In this document: positions 34,801-45,277 of the stretch, one piece after another
How the letters are laid out: each line of letters begins with the position of its first letter
Position numbering within the stretch: position 1 is the stretch's first letter
NCBI RefSeq assembly: GCF_023555415.1
Contig: NZ_JAKRYL010000023.1
Location: forward strand, 1 to 62,085
DNA: 62,085 bases
DNA from: Halalkalibacter alkaliphilus
GTDB taxonomy: Bacteria > Bacillota > Bacilli > Bacillales > Bacillaceae_D
Direction: 5' to 3'
Notes under the pieces: model-generated
Told to the model about the DNA's origin: nothing
Seen by the model: the letters and a program-made list of their open reading frames with translations, nothing else
Database searches by the model: none
Program-made: the position numbers and the translations under genes

Positions 34801-35467
34801 GTTCATTACCAGAATGACGGAAAGCTTCTAACACTTCAAGACGTTTTACCGCACGTGTACGGCGTTGCCCTTGCGCTGTAACAAGCTCTTCCTTTAATAA
34901 ACCAACTTCTTTTTCTAAGTCAATATCGGAAAGCAACTTACGAATCGCTTCTGCACCCATTTGTGCATTAAACGAACGACCGTATTTGTCACGGTATGTA
35001 CGATATTCTTTTTCAGAAAGTAGTTGTTTCTTCTCAAGAGGTGTATCACCTGGGTCTGTCACTACATAGGAAGCAAAGTAAATAACTTCTTCAAGCGAAC
35101 GAGGTGACATATCTAAAACAAGCCCCATACGGCTTGGGATCCCTTTAAAGTACCAAATGTGAGACACAGGAGCAGCTAATTCAATGTGTCCCATACGTTC
35201 ACGACGTACTTTCGCACGTGTTACTTCTACACCACAGCGGTCACAAACGACACCTTTATAACGGACGCGTTTGTATTTTCCACAGTGACATTCCCAGTCC
35301 TTAGTGGGTCCAAAAATACGCTCACAGAAAAGGCCGTCCTTTTCCGGTTTTAACGTACGATAGTTGATTGTTTCAGGCTTCTTAACTTCCCCTCTTGACC
35401 AAGAGCGGACTTTATTTGGTGAAGCAAGACCAATTTTCATATATTCGAAGTTGTTTACATCTATCAA
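31844..35467 (-). CDS. rpoC: RNA polymerase beta' subunit
   Basis: About 1207 residues. N-terminal zinc ribbon [20 protein letters not shown], active-site [12 protein letters not shown] with three catalytic Asp, second zinc site with CGT...CKKCYG, trigger-loop region. TTG at 35467 ([10 protein letters not shown]) is chosen: GGGAGG lies 8 nt upstream and it aligns with the B. subtilis start; ATG at 35494 precedes that site. Follows rpoB by 122 nt. Confidence 0.99.
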   Translation of the reverse strand: MIDVNNFEYMKIGLASPNKVRSWSRGEVKKPETINYRTLKPEKDGLFCERIFGPTKDWECHCGKYKRVRYKGVVCDRCGVEVTRAKVRRERMGHIELAAPVSHIWYFKGIPSRMGLVLDMSPRSLEEVIYFASYVVTDPGDTPLEKKQLLSEKEYRTYRDKYGRSFNAQMGAEAIRKLLSDIDLEKEVGLLKEELVTAQGQRRTRAVKRLEVLEAFRHSGNEPSWMILDVLPVIPPELRPMVQLDGGRFATSDLNDLYRRVINRNNRLKRLLDLGAPNIIVQNEKRMLQEAVDALIDNGRRGRPVTGPGNRPLKSLSHMLKGKQGRFRQNLLGKRVDYSGRSVIVVGPNLKMYQCGLPKEMALELFKPFVMKELVSKGLAHNIKSAKRKVEKVQPEVWDVLEEVIREHPVLLNRAPTLHRLGIQAFEPTLVEGRAIKLHPLVCTAYNADFDGDQMAVHVPLSAEAQAEARILMLAAQNILNPKDGKPVVTPSQDMVLGNYYLTMERDNAKGQGKIFKDTNEALIAYQNGYVHLHSRIAIPVSSLNKPTFREDQNDKLLLTTVGKLIFNEILPESFPYINEPTMYNLEQETPEKYIVPSTTDVSEYFENNELVLPFKKGFLGNVIAEVFKKFAIAETSKMLDRMKELGFKYSTRAGITVGVADIVVLAEKKEILAEAEQKVEKILKQFRRGLITEEERYDRVISVWSEAKDVIQNKLMGTLDRSNPIFMMSDSGARGNASNFTQLAGMRGLMANPSGRIIELPIKSSFREGLTVLEYFISTHGARKGLADTALKTADSGYLTRRLVDVAQDVIVRSDDCGTDRGLAVQAIKEGNEVIENLYDRLVGRVAFKTLKHPETGEVLIKKNELIHEDIAKTIVDAGVEEVTIRSVFTCDTRHGVCKKCYGRNLATGSDVEVGEAVGIIAAQSIGEPGTQLTMRTFHTGGVAGDDITQGLPRIQELFEARNPKGQAVISEIDGEIIDFKEGDKREITIKSEMETKNYAIPYGARLKVSVGDFIKFGEPITEGSIDPKELLKVKGMSGVQEYLLREVQKVYRMQGVEIGDKHVEVMVRQMLRKVRVVDAGETKVLPGALIEIQQFNDENKKVLLEQQRPATGKPVLLGITKASLETDSFLSAASFQETTRVLTDAAIKGKRDELLGLKENVIIGKLVPAGTGMPRYRHLNITSEYDQVETEDSEEKIAEGALTHE

Positions 35468-35589
35468 GGGGCTAACCTCCCTTTTCGTTTCCATGTCTAT
35501 TCGAGCACATATTTATGCCTGATACAAAAGTAATCGTGTCTTTAAAGAAAGCTTTAGGGAACTAGCTAATACTAGCTCCCAAGCTTATA

Positions 35590-38500
35590 TTACACATTCG
35601 ATTCACTTGACTCAAAATTCAAATTGAGCTTTTCACTCGTTTGATCGTCTTCATCATCAAGCTCTCTCATCTCAATTTCCTCTTCGTTACTTGAAAGCAT
35701 CTTAACATCCATACCTAGCGATTGAAGCTCTTTAATAAGTACCTTGAATGATTCTGGTACACCTGGCTCTGGGACATTTTCCCCTTTAACAATCGCTTCA
35801 TACGTCTTCACACGTCCAACAACATCATCGGATTTAACAGTTAATATTTCTTGCAATGTATACGCCGCTCCATAAGCTTCAAGAGCCCAAACTTCCATCT
35901 CTCCAAAACGCTGTCCACCAAACTGCGCTTTACCACCTAGTGGTTGCTGTGTTACTAGAGAGTATGGTCCAGTAGAACGTGCATGCAACTTATCATCAAC
36001 CATGTGAGCAAGTTTGATCATGTACATGATCCCAACTGATACACGGTTATCAAACGGTTCACCCGTACGACCATCATATAAAATTGTTTTTCCATCGCGT
36101 GCCATACCCGCTTCTTCAATCGTGCCCCAAACATCTTCCTCGTTCGCACCATCAAATACCGGAGATGCAACATGAATACCTAGTTTACGTGCAGCCATGC
36201 CTAAATGTAGCTCTAGCACCTGACCGATATTCATACGAGATGGAACCCCTAGTGGGTTTAACATGATATCAATCGGCGTACCATCTGGTAAATAAGGCAT
36301 ATCCTCTTCCGGAAGAATACGAGAGATAACCCCTTTGTTTCCGTGACGACCGGCCATCTTATCTCCTTCGTGAATTTTACGTTTCTGAACGATATAAACA
36401 CGAACAAGCTGATTCACACCAGGAGGAAGCTCATCTCCATCTTCACGGTTGAAGATTTTTACATCAAGAACAATTCCGTCTCCACCGTGCGGCGCACGTA
36501 GAGATGTATCACGTACTTCACGAGCTTTTTCACCGAAGATAGCATGTAATAGACGTTCTTCAGCAGTTAATTCTGTTACCCCTTTAGGTGTAACTTTACC
36601 AACTAGAATATCTCCATCTTTTACTTCCGCACCAACACGGATAATTCCGCGCTCATCTAAATTTTTAAGAGCATCTTCCCCAACGTTCGGGATATCACGT
36701 GTGATTTCTTCAGGTCCAAGCTTCGTATCACGAGCTTCTGATTCATATTCCTCAATGTGTACAGATGTATAAACATCGTCTTTTACGAGTCGCTCACTTA
36801 AGATGATTGCATCCTCATAGTTATACCCATCCCATGTCATGAACCCGACCATAACATTACGTCCTAGAGCCATTTCTCCTAGTTCCATAGACGGCCCATC
36901 AGCTAAAATTTCACGTTTTTCAACGACGTTTCCTTCAGCTACGATTGGACGTTGATTATAGCTCGTTCCTTGGTTAGAACGGATAAATTTTTGAAGTTTA
37001 TACTTATCTAAGTCTCCCTTAACTTCTTGGCCATCGACTTCTTCAAGTCTGCGAACCCAGATTTCCTTCGCTGTAACACGCTCAACAATTCCTCTTGTCT
37101 TAGCAACAATGGCAGCACCTGAATCTCTTGCAGATACATGTTCCATACCAGTACCAACAATCGGTGATTCCGGAACTAGCAATGGAACTGCTTGACGTTG
37201 CATGTTCGCTCCCATAAGGGCACGGTTTGAGTCATCGTTTTCTAAGAACGGAATACATGAAGTCGCAGCAGAAACTACTTGCTTTGGTGATACATCCATG
37301 TAATCTAGACGCTCACGTGGTACAACAGTGTTTTCCCCACGGAAACGAGCAATGATATTATCATCAATAAATGAACCATCCTCAGCAAGGCGAGCGTTTG
37401 CTTGGGCAACAACATAGTTGTCCTCTTCGTCCGCAGTTAAGTAATCAATTTGTGATGTTACTTTTCCTGTTTCAGGATCTACTCTACGGTAAGGTGTTTC
37501 CATAAATCCAAATTCATTCACTTTCGCAAAAGATGAAAGTGAGTTAATTAACCCGATGTTCGGTCCCTCAGGAGTTTCAATCGGACACATACGGCCATAG
37601 TGAGAATAGTGAACGTCACGCACCTCAAAGCCGGCACGTTCACGTGTCAAACCACCTGGACCTAACGCCGATAGACGACGTTTGTGCGTTAATTCTGCTA
37701 AAGGATTCGTCTGATCCATGAACTGCGATAATTGCGAGCTACCAAAGAACTCTTTAATAGAGGCAATCACCGGACGAATATTAATTAGCGCCTGAGGTGT
37801 AATCATATTCGGATCTTGAATCGACATACGCTCACGAACAACACGTTCCATACGAGATAAACCAATACGGAATTGATTTTGAAGAAGTTCGCCGACAGAA
37901 CGAAGACGACGGTTTCCTAGATGGTCAATGTCATCCGTGTCCCCTACACCATGTAATAGATTGAAGAAATAGTTAATCGATGCAATGATATCTGAAGGTG
38001 TAATGTGCTTCACATCGCGCTCTACCATTCCATTTCCAATAACACGGATTGTCTTTTCTCCATCTTGATCATCAGGAGCGTAAATTTTAATTGATTGTAG
38101 TGCAATATCATCGTCTTCAACAACGCCGCCTGAAGCATGTACATGACGGAACCCTACGTTATTTTCAAGGTAAGGCAAAATACGGTCAAGTGTACGACGA
38201 TCTAGTAGAGTTCCTTCTTCAGCAATCACTTCTCCTGTTTCAGGGTCTACTAAAGTTTCTGCTAGACGTTGGTTAAACAAACGATTTTTTATATGAAGCT
38301 TCTTATTAATCTTATAACGTCCAACATTCGCTAAGTCATAACGTTTCGGATCAAAGAAACGTGAATCTAAAAGACTTTTCGCGTTTTCTACTGTTGGAGG
38401 CTCACCTGGACGTAGGCGCTCATAAATTTCTAGTAACGCTTTATCTGTTCCATCGGTGTTGTCTTTTTCTAACGAATTGCGAAGGTACTCATCTTCGCCA

Positions 38501-39132
38501 AGTAAATCAATGATCTCTTGATCAGATCCAAAACCTAATGCACGCAAAAGAACCGTCACTGGTATTTTTCTTGTGCGGTCGATACGAACGTAAACGATAT
38601 CTTTGGCATCTGTTTCAAGTTCCAACCATGCACCACGGTTTGGGATAACAGTAGCTGTAAAACCTTTCTTACCGTTCTTATCCGTTTTTTGACTGTAGTA
38701 TACACTTGGCGAACGAACAAGCTGAGATACAATGACACGCTCTGCCCCATTGATAACAAACGTCCCTGTCTCAGTCATTAATGGGAAATCACCCATGAAC
38801 ACTTCTTGTTCCTTTACTTCTCCAGTTTCCTTATTAATTAAACGAACCTTCACACGTAATGGTGCCGCAAACGTCACATCACGCTCTTTTGATTCATCCA
38901 CTGGATATTTTGGCTCTCCAAGACTATAGTCAATAAATTCTAGAACCAAGTTTCCTGTGAAGTCTTGAATAGGAGAAATATCTTGGAACATCTCTCTAAG
39001 GCCCTCATCAAGAAACCACTGATAGGATGCTGTTTGAATCTCAATTAAATTCGGCAGCTCCAATACTTCGTTAATCCTTGCATAGCTTCTTCGCTGGCGG
39101 TGGCGTCCATACTGAACTAGTTGACCTGTCAA
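35590..39132 (-). CDS. rpoB: RNA polymerase beta subunit
   Basis: About 1180 residues. Rifampicin region [20 protein letters not shown] is wild type by eye; conserved [13 protein letters not shown] and [11 protein letters not shown] are present. TTG at 39132 ([11 protein letters not shown]) matches the B. subtilis start and has GAGGGG about 8 nt upstream; the GTG at 39141 overlaps that site. Acidic C-terminal tail. Own promoter region 39142-39470. Confidence 0.99.
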   Translation of the reverse strand: MTGQLVQYGRHRQRRSYARINEVLELPNLIEIQTASYQWFLDEGLREMFQDISPIQDFTGNLVLEFIDYSLGEPKYPVDESKERDVTFAAPLRVKVRLINKETGEVKEQEVFMGDFPLMTETGTFVINGAERVIVSQLVRSPSVYYSQKTDKNGKKGFTATVIPNRGAWLELETDAKDIVYVRIDRTRKIPVTVLLRALGFGSDQEIIDLLGEDEYLRNSLEKDNTDGTDKALLEIYERLRPGEPPTVENAKSLLDSRFFDPKRYDLANVGRYKINKKLHIKNRLFNQRLAETLVDPETGEVIAEEGTLLDRRTLDRILPYLENNVGFRHVHASGGVVEDDDIALQSIKIYAPDDQDGEKTIRVIGNGMVERDVKHITPSDIIASINYFFNLLHGVGDTDDIDHLGNRRLRSVGELLQNQFRIGLSRMERVVRERMSIQDPNMITPQALINIRPVIASIKEFFGSSQLSQFMDQTNPLAELTHKRRLSALGPGGLTRERAGFEVRDVHYSHYGRMCPIETPEGPNIGLINSLSSFAKVNEFGFMETPYRRVDPETGKVTSQIDYLTADEEDNYVVAQANARLAEDGSFIDDNIIARFRGENTVVPRERLDYMDVSPKQVVSAATSCIPFLENDDSNRALMGANMQRQAVPLLVPESPIVGTGMEHVSARDSGAAIVAKTRGIVERVTAKEIWVRRLEEVDGQEVKGDLDKYKLQKFIRSNQGTSYNQRPIVAEGNVVEKREILADGPSMELGEMALGRNVMVGFMTWDGYNYEDAIILSERLVKDDVYTSVHIEEYESEARDTKLGPEEITRDIPNVGEDALKNLDERGIIRVGAEVKDGDILVGKVTPKGVTELTAEERLLHAIFGEKAREVRDTSLRAPHGGDGIVLDVKIFNREDGDELPPGVNQLVRVYIVQKRKIHEGDKMAGRHGNKGVISRILPEEDMPYLPDGTPIDIMLNPLGVPSRMNIGQVLELHLGMAARKLGIHVASPVFDGANEEDVWGTIEEAGMARDGKTILYDGRTGEPFDNRVSVGIMYMIKLAHMVDDKLHARSTGPYSLVTQQPLGGKAQFGGQRFGEMEVWALEAYGAAYTLQEILTVKSDDVVGRVKTYEAIVKGENVPEPGVPESFKVLIKELQSLGMDVKMLSSNEEEIEMRELDDEDDQTSEKLNLNFESSESNV

Positions 39133-39141
39133 CTGATTCAC

Positions 39142-39470
39142 CCCTCAAATCTCGCGTTATAGTATCTAAAAATGCAACCTATCCACTTAAAAGAATAAAA
39201 CCTAAAAGTAAAGCTAGGTTATACATTTTTATAGATTAAGCAGAACTCGCACACTAATTATGTACGGACGTTAAAAGAAAGTTCGATTTCTTTCTTAATA
39301 ACAAGAAATAGATAGATATCTATTTCATAAAATTCAACGATTATACCAGTATAACCACTATCATCCATCGCTATTCATATATTTCCTCTTGACTTTTCCT
39401 GAAAATACGATCTAAAAATAGGTAGTTATACGCATTAAATAACAATATCACAAAAGACAAGCTGGGTCAA
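39142..39470 (-). promoter_or_regulatory. rpoB promoter and long leader
   Basis: TTGACC (39465-39470), 17 nt, TATTGT (39442-39447), overlapping the stop of the upstream methyltransferase gene. A second, extended -10 TGGTATAAT lies at about 39340-39348. The 325-nt gap is AT-rich, has small inverted repeats (for example AAGAAAG/CTTTCTT near 39275-39296) and no coding frame. Confidence 0.6.
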
Positions 39471-40111
39471 ACTTTTTTTGCTTTTATAATAAAATAACCT
39501 TTTTTCTTTTCTACTACAGTCACTTCTCCAAAATGAGATTCTAGTTTTTCAATGGCAGAAGGTGCCCCTTGCTTCTTCTGAATAACAACCCAAAGCTCAC
39601 CTTGTTCCTTTAAATGTCCATAAGACTGTTCAAAAATCGTATGAACCACTTTTTTCCCCGCACGAATAGGAGGGTTCGTCAAAATAACTGCAAAGTCTAT
39701 TTTTGATACACCATCAAGACAATTACTTTTGTAAATGTCCACATTGCTAATGGCGTTCCGCTCGGCGTTGCGTTCTGATAAATGCAATGCCCTTTCATTT
39801 ACATCGACCATATGCACAAGTCTATTTTTTTCACTCGCAGCCAGCGATAAGCCAATCGGTCCATAACCGCAACCAACATCTAACAGATCCCCTTCTATGG
39901 AAGGAAATTCAAAAGCATCAATTAATAGCTTACTCCCAAAATCAACCTCATTTTTCGAAAAAACCCCTCGATCAGAATAGAAATTAAACGTTTGACCCCT
40001 TAACGTAAAAGTCCAATCTCTTTCCTCACTACCCACTGTTGGGTTTTCCGAATAGTAATGGTTAGACATATGATCGCTCCTTTTCTTAACATCGATATAC
40101 AGTATAACCAA
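39467..40111 (-). CDS. ybxB: Class I SAM-dependent methyltransferase, RsmC-like (YbxB)
   Basis: About 200-214 residues. SAM motif LLDVGCGYGPIGLSLA and substrate motif LTNPPIRAGKK, typical of RsmC/RlmG-type small-subunit guanine-N2 methyltransferases. Position between rplL and rpoB matches B. subtilis ybxB. The first Met of the long frame is at 40111; a second Met (MSNHYYSENP) at 40069 is the likelier start. Confidence 0.9.
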   Translation of the reverse strand: MVILYIDVKKRSDHMSNHYYSENPTVGSEERDWTFTLRGQTFNFYSDRGVFSKNEVDFGSKLLIDAFEFPSIEGDLLDVGCGYGPIGLSLAASEKNRLVHMVDVNERALHLSERNAERNAISNVDIYKSNCLDGVSKIDFAVILTNPPIRAGKKVVHTIFEQSYGHLKEQGELWVVIQKKQGAPSAIEKLESHFGEVTVVEKKKGYFIIKAKKV

Positions 40112-40128
40112 ATAAAATCCGAAACAAA

Positions 40129-40154
40129 AAGGACTCGCAAAAAGCGAGCCCCTT
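40129..40154 (-). terminator. Attenuator-like hairpin after rplL
   Basis: GGGGCTCGC-TTTTT-GCGAGTCC on the minus strand followed by five U. Probably reduces read-through from rplJL into ybxB-rpoB, giving the usual drop between ribosomal and polymerase gene expression. Confidence 0.7.
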
Positions 40155-40167
40155 ATGTGCAGGTTTA

Positions 40168-40530
40168 TTACTTAACTTCAACAGATGCGCCAGCTTCTTC
40201 AAGCTTAGCTTTGAATTCTTCAGCTTCTTCTTTAGAAACGCCTTCTTTAATTGGAGCAGGAGCACCATCAACAAGTGCTTTTGCTTCTTTAAGACCAAGG
40301 CCTGTGATTTCACGAACAACTTTGATAACGTTGATTTTTGAACCACCAGCAGATTCAAGAACTACATCAAACTCAGTTTGCTCAGCAGCACCAGCGTCTC
40401 CACCAGCAGCAGCTACAGCTACAGGAGCAGCAGCAGTTACGCCAAACTCTTCTTCAATTGCTTTAACTAGGTCGTTAAGTTCTAAAACTGTCATTTCTTT
40501 AATCGCTTCAATGATTTGATCTTTACTCAT
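40168..40530 (-). CDS. rplL: 50S ribosomal protein L7/L12
   Basis: 120 residues: N-terminal dimerisation helices, Ala/Gly-rich hinge (about 38-55), C-terminal factor-binding domain ([20 protein letters not shown]). Multimeric stalk protein with L10. Confidence 0.98.
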   Translation of the reverse strand: MSKDQIIEAIKEMTVLELNDLVKAIEEEFGVTAAAPVAVAAAGGDAGAAEQTEFDVVLESAGGSKINVIKVVREITGLGLKEAKALVDGAPAPIKEGVSKEEAEEFKAKLEEAGASVEVK

Positions 40531-40675
40531 TTTGTAAATCCTCCCTGTTATCGTTTTGATAATTTATTTGATTAACGCATTTTGTTTCACACATACTCTT
40601 TGTATATTTGCATACAAATTAGATGTAAATATTCACAACCTATCTACACAGCGGTAGCCTTAGGCAGGAAAAATA

Positions 40676-41173
40676 TTAAGCGCCTTGTTCTTCTTTTTGC
40701 TCTGCAACAGCTTTTGTAGCCAAAGCAAACTGACGAACCGGAGCTTGAAGTACGTTTGCAAGCATTGAAAGTAGTCCTTCGCGTGATGGAAGTTCTGCAA
40801 GAGCTTTTACTTCAGCAACTGAAGCTACTTGTCCTTCAATGACACCAGCTTTAATTTCAAGAGCTTCGTTCTTTTTAGCAAATTCGTTAATGACCTTCGC
40901 AGGAGCAATAACATCATCTGTACTAAACGCAATTGCTGTAGGACCAACTAATTGCTCATCAAGAGCAGTTAATTCAGCCTCAGCAGTTGCACGACGAGCT
41001 AACGTGTTTTTATACACCTTGAACTCAACACCAGCTTCACGAAGTTGCTTACGAAGTTCTGTCACTTCAGCAACAGTTAATCCACGGTAGTCAACAACTA
41101 CTGTTGATTTACTTTCACGTAGTTTTGTCGCAATATCTGCAACAACTTGCTTTTTTTGTTCTAATACGCTCAT
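40676..41173 (-). CDS. rplJ: 50S ribosomal protein L10
   Basis: 165 residues; N-terminal rRNA-binding domain ([17 protein letters not shown]) and C-terminal helix that holds L12 dimers. Preceded by the L10 leader, which the L10-L12 complex is known to bind. Confidence 0.98.
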   Translation of the reverse strand: MSVLEQKKQVVADIATKLRESKSTVVVDYRGLTVAEVTELRKQLREAGVEFKVYKNTLARRATAEAELTALDEQLVGPTAIAFSTDDVIAPAKVINEFAKKNEALEIKAGVIEGQVASVAEVKALAELPSREGLLSMLANVLQAPVRQFALATKAVAEQKEEQGA

Positions 41174-41220
41174 CCTTACACCTCCTATGGTTTTTCACCA
41201 TACCGCTTAAGAAGCATATA

Positions 41221-41399
41221 AAAAGCCCCCATGTAGACATGAGGGCATAAAAACACAGTTAAGAGTTCCTGTATCTATTGCTTACCTCGGTAGGAAATTA
41301 AGTGCGAGACACCCCTACGGTCTACGGTATGACATTCAAATTTATGCGCCTTGCGTAAGACACTCTTAAGAGTATACACACACTAAGCAAATAAGTCAA
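41221..41399 (-). promoter_or_regulatory. rplJ promoter and L10 ribosomal leader
   Basis: Promoter TTGACT (41394-41399), 17-nt spacer, TATACT (41371-41376). The leader ends in a Rho-independent attenuator: GCCCTCATGT/ACATGGGGGC (41225-41246) followed by U (41221-41224 region). Position and arrangement fit the L10 leader (autoregulation by L10(L12)4). Confidence 0.85.
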
Positions 41400-41402
41400 T
41401 CA

Positions 41403-42098
41403 TTATCTTGCAAAAACTGATGCATTTACACGAACTCCAGGTCCCATTGTAGATGCAATCGCTACATTCTTCATGTACGTACCTTTTGCAGCTGCAGGTT
41501 TAACCTTTACAAGAGTTTCAATGATTGTCTTAAAGTTCTCAACTAGCTTTTCAGTTTCAAAAGAAACTTTCCCGATTGGTACGTGAATGTTACCAGCTTT
41601 ATCAACGCGGTATTCTACTTTACCAGCTTTGATTTCAGCTACAGCTTTTGTTACATCAAATGTTACTGTACCAGTTTTAGGGTTTGGCATTAAGCCTTTT
41701 GGTCCAAGGACACGACCTAATTTACCAACTTGAGCCATCATGTCTGGTGTAGCTACGATAACATCAAATTCGAACCAACCTTGGTTGATCTTGTTGATGA
41801 AATCCTCATCACCTACGAAATCAGCTCCAGCAGCTTCTGCTTCTTTTGCTTTTTCACCTTTAGCGAAAACTAGAACGCGTTGTGTTTTACCAGTTCCGTT
41901 TGGAAGTACAACAGCACCACGAATTTGTTGGTCTGCTTTCTTAGGATCAACACCAAGACGTACAGCTACTTCAACAGTTTCATCGAATTTCGCTGTTGCA
42001 GTTTTCTTTACTAATTCAATTGCTTCTTCCACTTGATATGCCGTTTCACGGTCAACAAGCTTAAGAGCATCTGTATACTTTTTACTTTTCTTAGCCAT
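41403..42098 (-). CDS. rplA: 50S ribosomal protein L1
   Basis: 231 residues; [20 protein letters not shown] and [11 protein letters not shown] are typical. L1-stalk protein and, in many bacteria, translational repressor of its own operon. Preceded by a three-way-junction RNA. Confidence 0.98.
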   Translation of the reverse strand: MAKKSKKYTDALKLVDRETAYQVEEAIELVKKTATAKFDETVEVAVRLGVDPKKADQQIRGAVVLPNGTGKTQRVLVFAKGEKAKEAEAAGADFVGDEDFINKINQGWFEFDVIVATPDMMAQVGKLGRVLGPKGLMPNPKTGTVTFDVTKAVAEIKAGKVEYRVDKAGNIHVPIGKVSFETEKLVENFKTIIETLVKVKPAAAKGTYMKNVAIASTMGPGVRVNASVFAR

Positions 42099-42150
42099 GC
42101 TATATTTCCTCCTCGAATGTGGTTTTAGCGGTAATACCTCCCACTATTAA

Positions 42151-42201
42151 AGGTTGCGAACCTAGTAACTAGGCAAAGAGGGTCATACCTCATCGCAACC
42201 T
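42151..42201 (-). ncRNA. Three-way-junction RNA element between rplK and rplA
   Basis: Outer 9-bp stem AGGTTGCGA (42151-42159) / TCGCAACCT (42193-42201) encloses two hairpins: CCTAG-TAA-CTAGG (42161-42173) and GAGG-GTCATA-CCTC (42178-42191). All three helices are perfect. A candidate L1-binding or attenuation element; the ligand is inferred. Confidence 0.6.
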
Positions 42202-42217
42202 CCGAAACACTTACCAA

Positions 42218-42643
42218 TTAGTCTTCAATCACAATACCCATGCTGCGAGCAGTACCTTCTACCATACGCATAGCTGCTTCAACATCAGCTGCGTTAAGAT
42301 CTGGCATTTTCGTCTCAGCAATCTCGCGTACTTTATCACGCTTTACTGTAGCAACCTTCTTAATGTGAGGCTCTCCAGAACCCGACTCAATCCCAGCAGC
42401 TTTCTTTAAAAGAACAGCAGCAGGTGGAGTTTTCGTGATGAATGTAAACGAACGGTCTTCAAATACAGTGATTTCAACAGGGATGATAAGACCTGCTTGA
42501 TCTGAAGTACGAGCGTTGAATTCCTTACAGAATCCCATGATATTTACACCTGCTTGACCTAATGCAGGACCAACTGGTGGCGCTGGATTAGCTTTCCCAG
42601 CAGGAATTTGTAACTTAACCATTTTAATTACCTTTTTAGCCAC
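42218..42643 (-). CDS. rplK: 50S ribosomal protein L11
   Basis: 141 residues from GTG 42643, with AAGGAGGTG upstream; the open frame continues 21 codons upstream without support. [20 protein letters not shown] and the C-terminal GTPase-centre domain are present. Needed for stringent-response activation of RelA. Confidence 0.98.
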   Translation of the reverse strand: MAKKVIKMVKLQIPAGKANPAPPVGPALGQAGVNIMGFCKEFNARTSDQAGLIIPVEITVFEDRSFTFITKTPPAAVLLKKAAGIESGSGEPHIKKVATVKRDKVREIAETKMPDLNAADVEAAMRMVEGTARSMGIVIED

Positions 42644-42814
42644 GTGACACACCTCCTTAAAGTCCGTGATGTGGTTATCCGGGTGTTTATATTTGCACCC
42701 TCCCACTCAAAAAACGGATGCAATGCATCTGCACCCGATGGCTCATTTACTGAAACCATTGTCAACCATGAAGATTCTATCACTTTCAACAAAAGATAGC
42801 AAGTTTTTTTCGAA

Positions 42815-43348
42815 TTAAATCTTTTCCACTTGATTAAAGTCCAGTTCCACAGGGGTTTCACGACCAAACATGTTTACATGAACCTTTACCTTTTGCTTGT
42901 CCACTTGAATCTCTTCAATCGAACCAACGAAGTTAGCAAACGGACCTTCTTTTACTTTGACAGATTCTTTCAATTCAAAGTCTATATCCGCCTTTGGTTG
43001 TTCTACTCCCATCTGTTTCAATAGAGAGTCAACTTCTTCTTGTAAAAGCGGCGTTGGTTTAGAACCCGCTCCCGCAGATCCAACAAACCCTGTTACTCCC
43101 GGGGTATTCCTCACAACATACCACGAGTCATCAGTCATGATCATTTCCACAATGACATACCCTGGGAATACCTTTTTTGTTACCGTTTTACTTTTCCCGT
43201 TTTTCACTTCTGTCTCTTCTTCAACAGGCACAAGCACACGAAAGATCTTGTCCGTCATATCCATAGATTCAACGCGCTTTTCAAGATTTGTCTTTACTTT
43301 GTTTTCGTACCCCGAATACGTATGAAGCACATACCAATTTTTTTCCAT
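42815..43348 (-). CDS. nusG: Transcription antitermination/pausing factor NusG
   Basis: 177 residues: NGN domain (WYVLHTYSGYENKVK, FPGYVIVEM, VRNTPGVTGFVG) and C-terminal KOW domain (VKVKEGPFANFVGSIEEI). Start ATG 43348 is 22-28 nt from the best ribosome binding site (GGAGGG), with a small hairpin AGGAC/GTCCT in between that would bring them together. Confidence 0.98.
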   Translation of the reverse strand: MEKNWYVLHTYSGYENKVKTNLEKRVESMDMTDKIFRVLVPVEEETEVKNGKSKTVTKKVFPGYVIVEMIMTDDSWYVVRNTPGVTGFVGSAGAGSKPTPLLQEEVDSLLKQMGVEQPKADIDFELKESVKVKEGPFANFVGSIEEIQVDKQKVKVHVNMFGRETPVELDFNQVEKI

Positions 43349-43456
43349 GTTAAATAGGACGGTTTTGTCCTTCCCTCCTCTTCATTAGCGAGGCTGTCCA
43401 AGCAATTCTCACTTTGAACGGCCTTTTAGAAGCAGTTCCAAGATTATACTTATAAA

Positions 43457-43651
43457 TTACCCGAGTAGGATTCGAACAAGCTCAGAAATCCCGTAATCAA
43501 CCACAAAGAAGAAAACAGAAATAAAAGCTACCGTTCCTAAAACAACCCAAGTATAACGTGTTAATTCCTTACGAGTAGGCCATGATACGCGTTTCATCTC
43601 TTGCACTACATCTCGGAAAAACTTCCCGACACCTCTTTCTCCACCAGCCAC
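43457..43651 (-). CDS. secE: Preprotein translocase subunit SecE
   Basis: 64 residues from GTG 43651 (AGGAGG-like GGAGGTG 8 nt upstream); seven earlier codons are in frame but overlap that site. Single-TM Bacillus type: amphipathic helix with EMKRVSWPTRKEL, then one membrane segment (about 35-58). Confidence 0.95.
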   Translation of the reverse strand: MAGGERGVGKFFRDVVQEMKRVSWPTRKELTRYTWVVLGTVAFISVFFFVVDYGISELVRILLG

Positions 43652-43743
43652 CAAAGACACCTCCAGCATCAATCAATATAGACAAATATACGTTCATCTA
43701 TTCGAAATATTTACATGTGTATAGTCAATTTAAGGAATTCTAT

Positions 43744-43893
43744 TTACTTTGTTTCACGATGAAGGGTGTGTTCTTGGCAGGTTTTACAAAACTTCTTCAT
43801 CTCAATGCGATTGCTATGCGACTGTTTATTCTTTTCTGTTACATAATTTCTTGACTGACAAACCTCGCAAGCTAGTACTACTTTTGTTCGCAT
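43744..43893 (-). CDS. rpmG: 50S ribosomal protein L33 (zinc type)
   Basis: 49 residues from ATG 43893 ([12 protein letters not shown]), GGAGGTG upstream. Zinc ligands CEVC and CKTC. Bacillus genomes usually hold other L33 copies; this is the one in front of secE. Confidence 0.95.
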   Translation of the reverse strand: MRTKVVLACEVCQSRNYVTEKNKQSHSNRIEMKKFCKTCQEHTLHRETK

Positions 43894-43928
43894 AACGCAC
43901 CTCCAACGCTCAAAGTACATACTATCTA

Positions 43929-43957
43929 AATCTATCACACGGAAATTCCTGTGTCAA
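43929..43957 (-). promoter_or_regulatory. Promoter of rpmG-secE-nusG
   Basis: TTGACA (43952-43957), 17 nt, TAGATT (43929-43934). The spacer holds an imperfect palindrome, ACACAGGAATTTCCGTGT, which could be a protein site. Confidence 0.65.
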
Positions 43958-44030
43958 TTATTAGAACAATCTGTAAGCTCTTGCGTTGCAAAGAGGGTGC
44001 CGAATAGATTCTTTCGCCACCCCTAGCTAC

Positions 44031-44687
44031 TTATGAAATTGAAACACCTTTAAGCTCAACATAGCGCTCTAGCTTTCGTTTTACTCGTTGCAATGCATTA
44101 TCGATAGATTTAACATGTCTATTTAAGTCAGCAGAGATTTCTTGATAGGATCTGCCATCTAAGTATAGCATAAGAACTTGCCTTTCTAAATCACTTAGAA
44201 GTTCTCCCATTTTTAACTCAATGTCTTCAAATTCCTCTTGATTAATGAGCAACTCTTCCGGGTCGGTTACTCTCGTACCACAAATTACATCTAACAAAGT
44301 ACGGTCTGATTCTTCATCGTATAACGGCTTGTCCAGTGAAACATAGGAGTTTAACGGTATGTGCTTTTGCCTTGTTGCCGTCTTAATTGCAGTAATGATT
44401 TGTCTTGTAATACAAAGTTCAGCAAAGGCTTTAAAGGAAGAGAGCTTGTCCCCATTAAAGTCACGGACTGCTTTGTAAAGACCGATCATTCCTTCTTGAA
44501 CAATATCCTCATGATCAGCACCAATCAAAAAATAAGATCTTGCCTTTGCACGAACAAAATTCTTATATTTATTGATTAGGTATTCGAGTGCACCACTATC
44601 TCCATTTCTTACAAGAACGACTAATTCATCATCTTCCACAGTGTCATAAATTGGTTTTAGTTTGGTTTCTTGAAGGCCCATGCTCAT
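44031..44687 (-). CDS. sigH: RNA polymerase sigma-H (Spo0H)
   Basis: 218 residues, sigma-70 family. Region 2 with RSYFLIGADHEDIVQEGMIG and SFKAFAELCITRQIITAIK, region 4 helix-turn-helix near YQEISADLNRHVKSIDNAL. Directs transition-state and early sporulation genes. Own promoter just upstream. Confidence 0.97.
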   Translation of the reverse strand: MSMGLQETKLKPIYDTVEDDELVVLVRNGDSGALEYLINKYKNFVRAKARSYFLIGADHEDIVQEGMIGLYKAVRDFNGDKLSSFKAFAELCITRQIITAIKTATRQKHIPLNSYVSLDKPLYDEESDRTLLDVICGTRVTDPEELLINQEEFEDIELKMGELLSDLERQVLMLYLDGRSYQEISADLNRHVKSIDNALQRVKRKLERYVELKGVSIS

Positions 44688-44729
44688 GACAATCCCTCCG
44701 ACCTTGGCTGTTGTCTAAATTATAGACCC

Positions 44730-44759
44730 ATTATATAGCACAGTTTTCCAGCCGGTCAA
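44730..44759 (-). promoter_or_regulatory. Sigma-A-type promoter of sigH
   Basis: TTGACC (44754-44759), 18 nt, TATAAT (44730-44735); GGAGGG follows before the sigH ATG. Confidence 0.75.
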
Positions 44760-44766
44760 CCACGTA

Positions 44767-45276
44767 TCAGCGCTGTCGACGCCATTTTTCAAAAATTTCA
44801 GCAACTTCTTTACTAAGCGGGATTTTTGTCGAATTTTTCTTCTTTTGCGTATTTTGGACTTCTTTGTCGATTCCTTTTTCTGTCGTTTCAATTTCCATTA
44901 ATAATTCCCTGGCAGACTTACGCAAAGCTCCACTCCCAAAGATCATCGATTGCTCTGCCATATCAGAGGTAGCAACATGAATCGTTGTATCGATTCGCTT
45001 TAATTCAAGAACCAGCTTTTCAATTCGCTCATCCGCTGTCTCATTTTTACGGGTATATAATACATCAACCCGGTGGTTCTTATAGCTCTTGCCTATCCCC
45101 TGAACCATGTGCGCATCAAAGATCACCTTCACCTGATAACCAGTATATGCTTGATACTCAGCCATCATTTCCACAAGGCGATCTCGTGCTAAACCAAGGT
45201 CTTTGTCTTTTAACTCGCGAAGCTCAGGCCAGGCCCCAATCATGTTATAGCCATCGACGAGCAAAATATCTTTCAT
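44767..45276 (-). CDS. rae1: Rae1, ribosome-associated endoribonuclease (NYN domain, YacP)
   Basis: About 169 residues from ATG 45276 (MKDILLVDGYNMIGAWP). NYN/PIN-like core with acidic residues in VDGYNMI, VIFDAHMV and NETADERIEKL. In B. subtilis it cleaves mRNA in the ribosomal A site. Starts one base after the rlmB stop. A GTG at 45285 is an alternative start. Confidence 0.92.
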   Translation of the reverse strand: MKDILLVDGYNMIGAWPELRELKDKDLGLARDRLVEMMAEYQAYTGYQVKVIFDAHMVQGIGKSYKNHRVDVLYTRKNETADERIEKLVLELKRIDTTIHVATSDMAEQSMIFGSGALRKSARELLMEIETTEKGIDKEVQNTQKKKNSTKIPLSKEVAEIFEKWRRQR

Positions 45277-45277
45277 T

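Noticed and set aside
40086-40358. 90-codon minus-strand frame overlapping rplL
   Set aside because: Out-of-frame copy of the rplL coding region (Leu/Lys-rich), not an independent gene.
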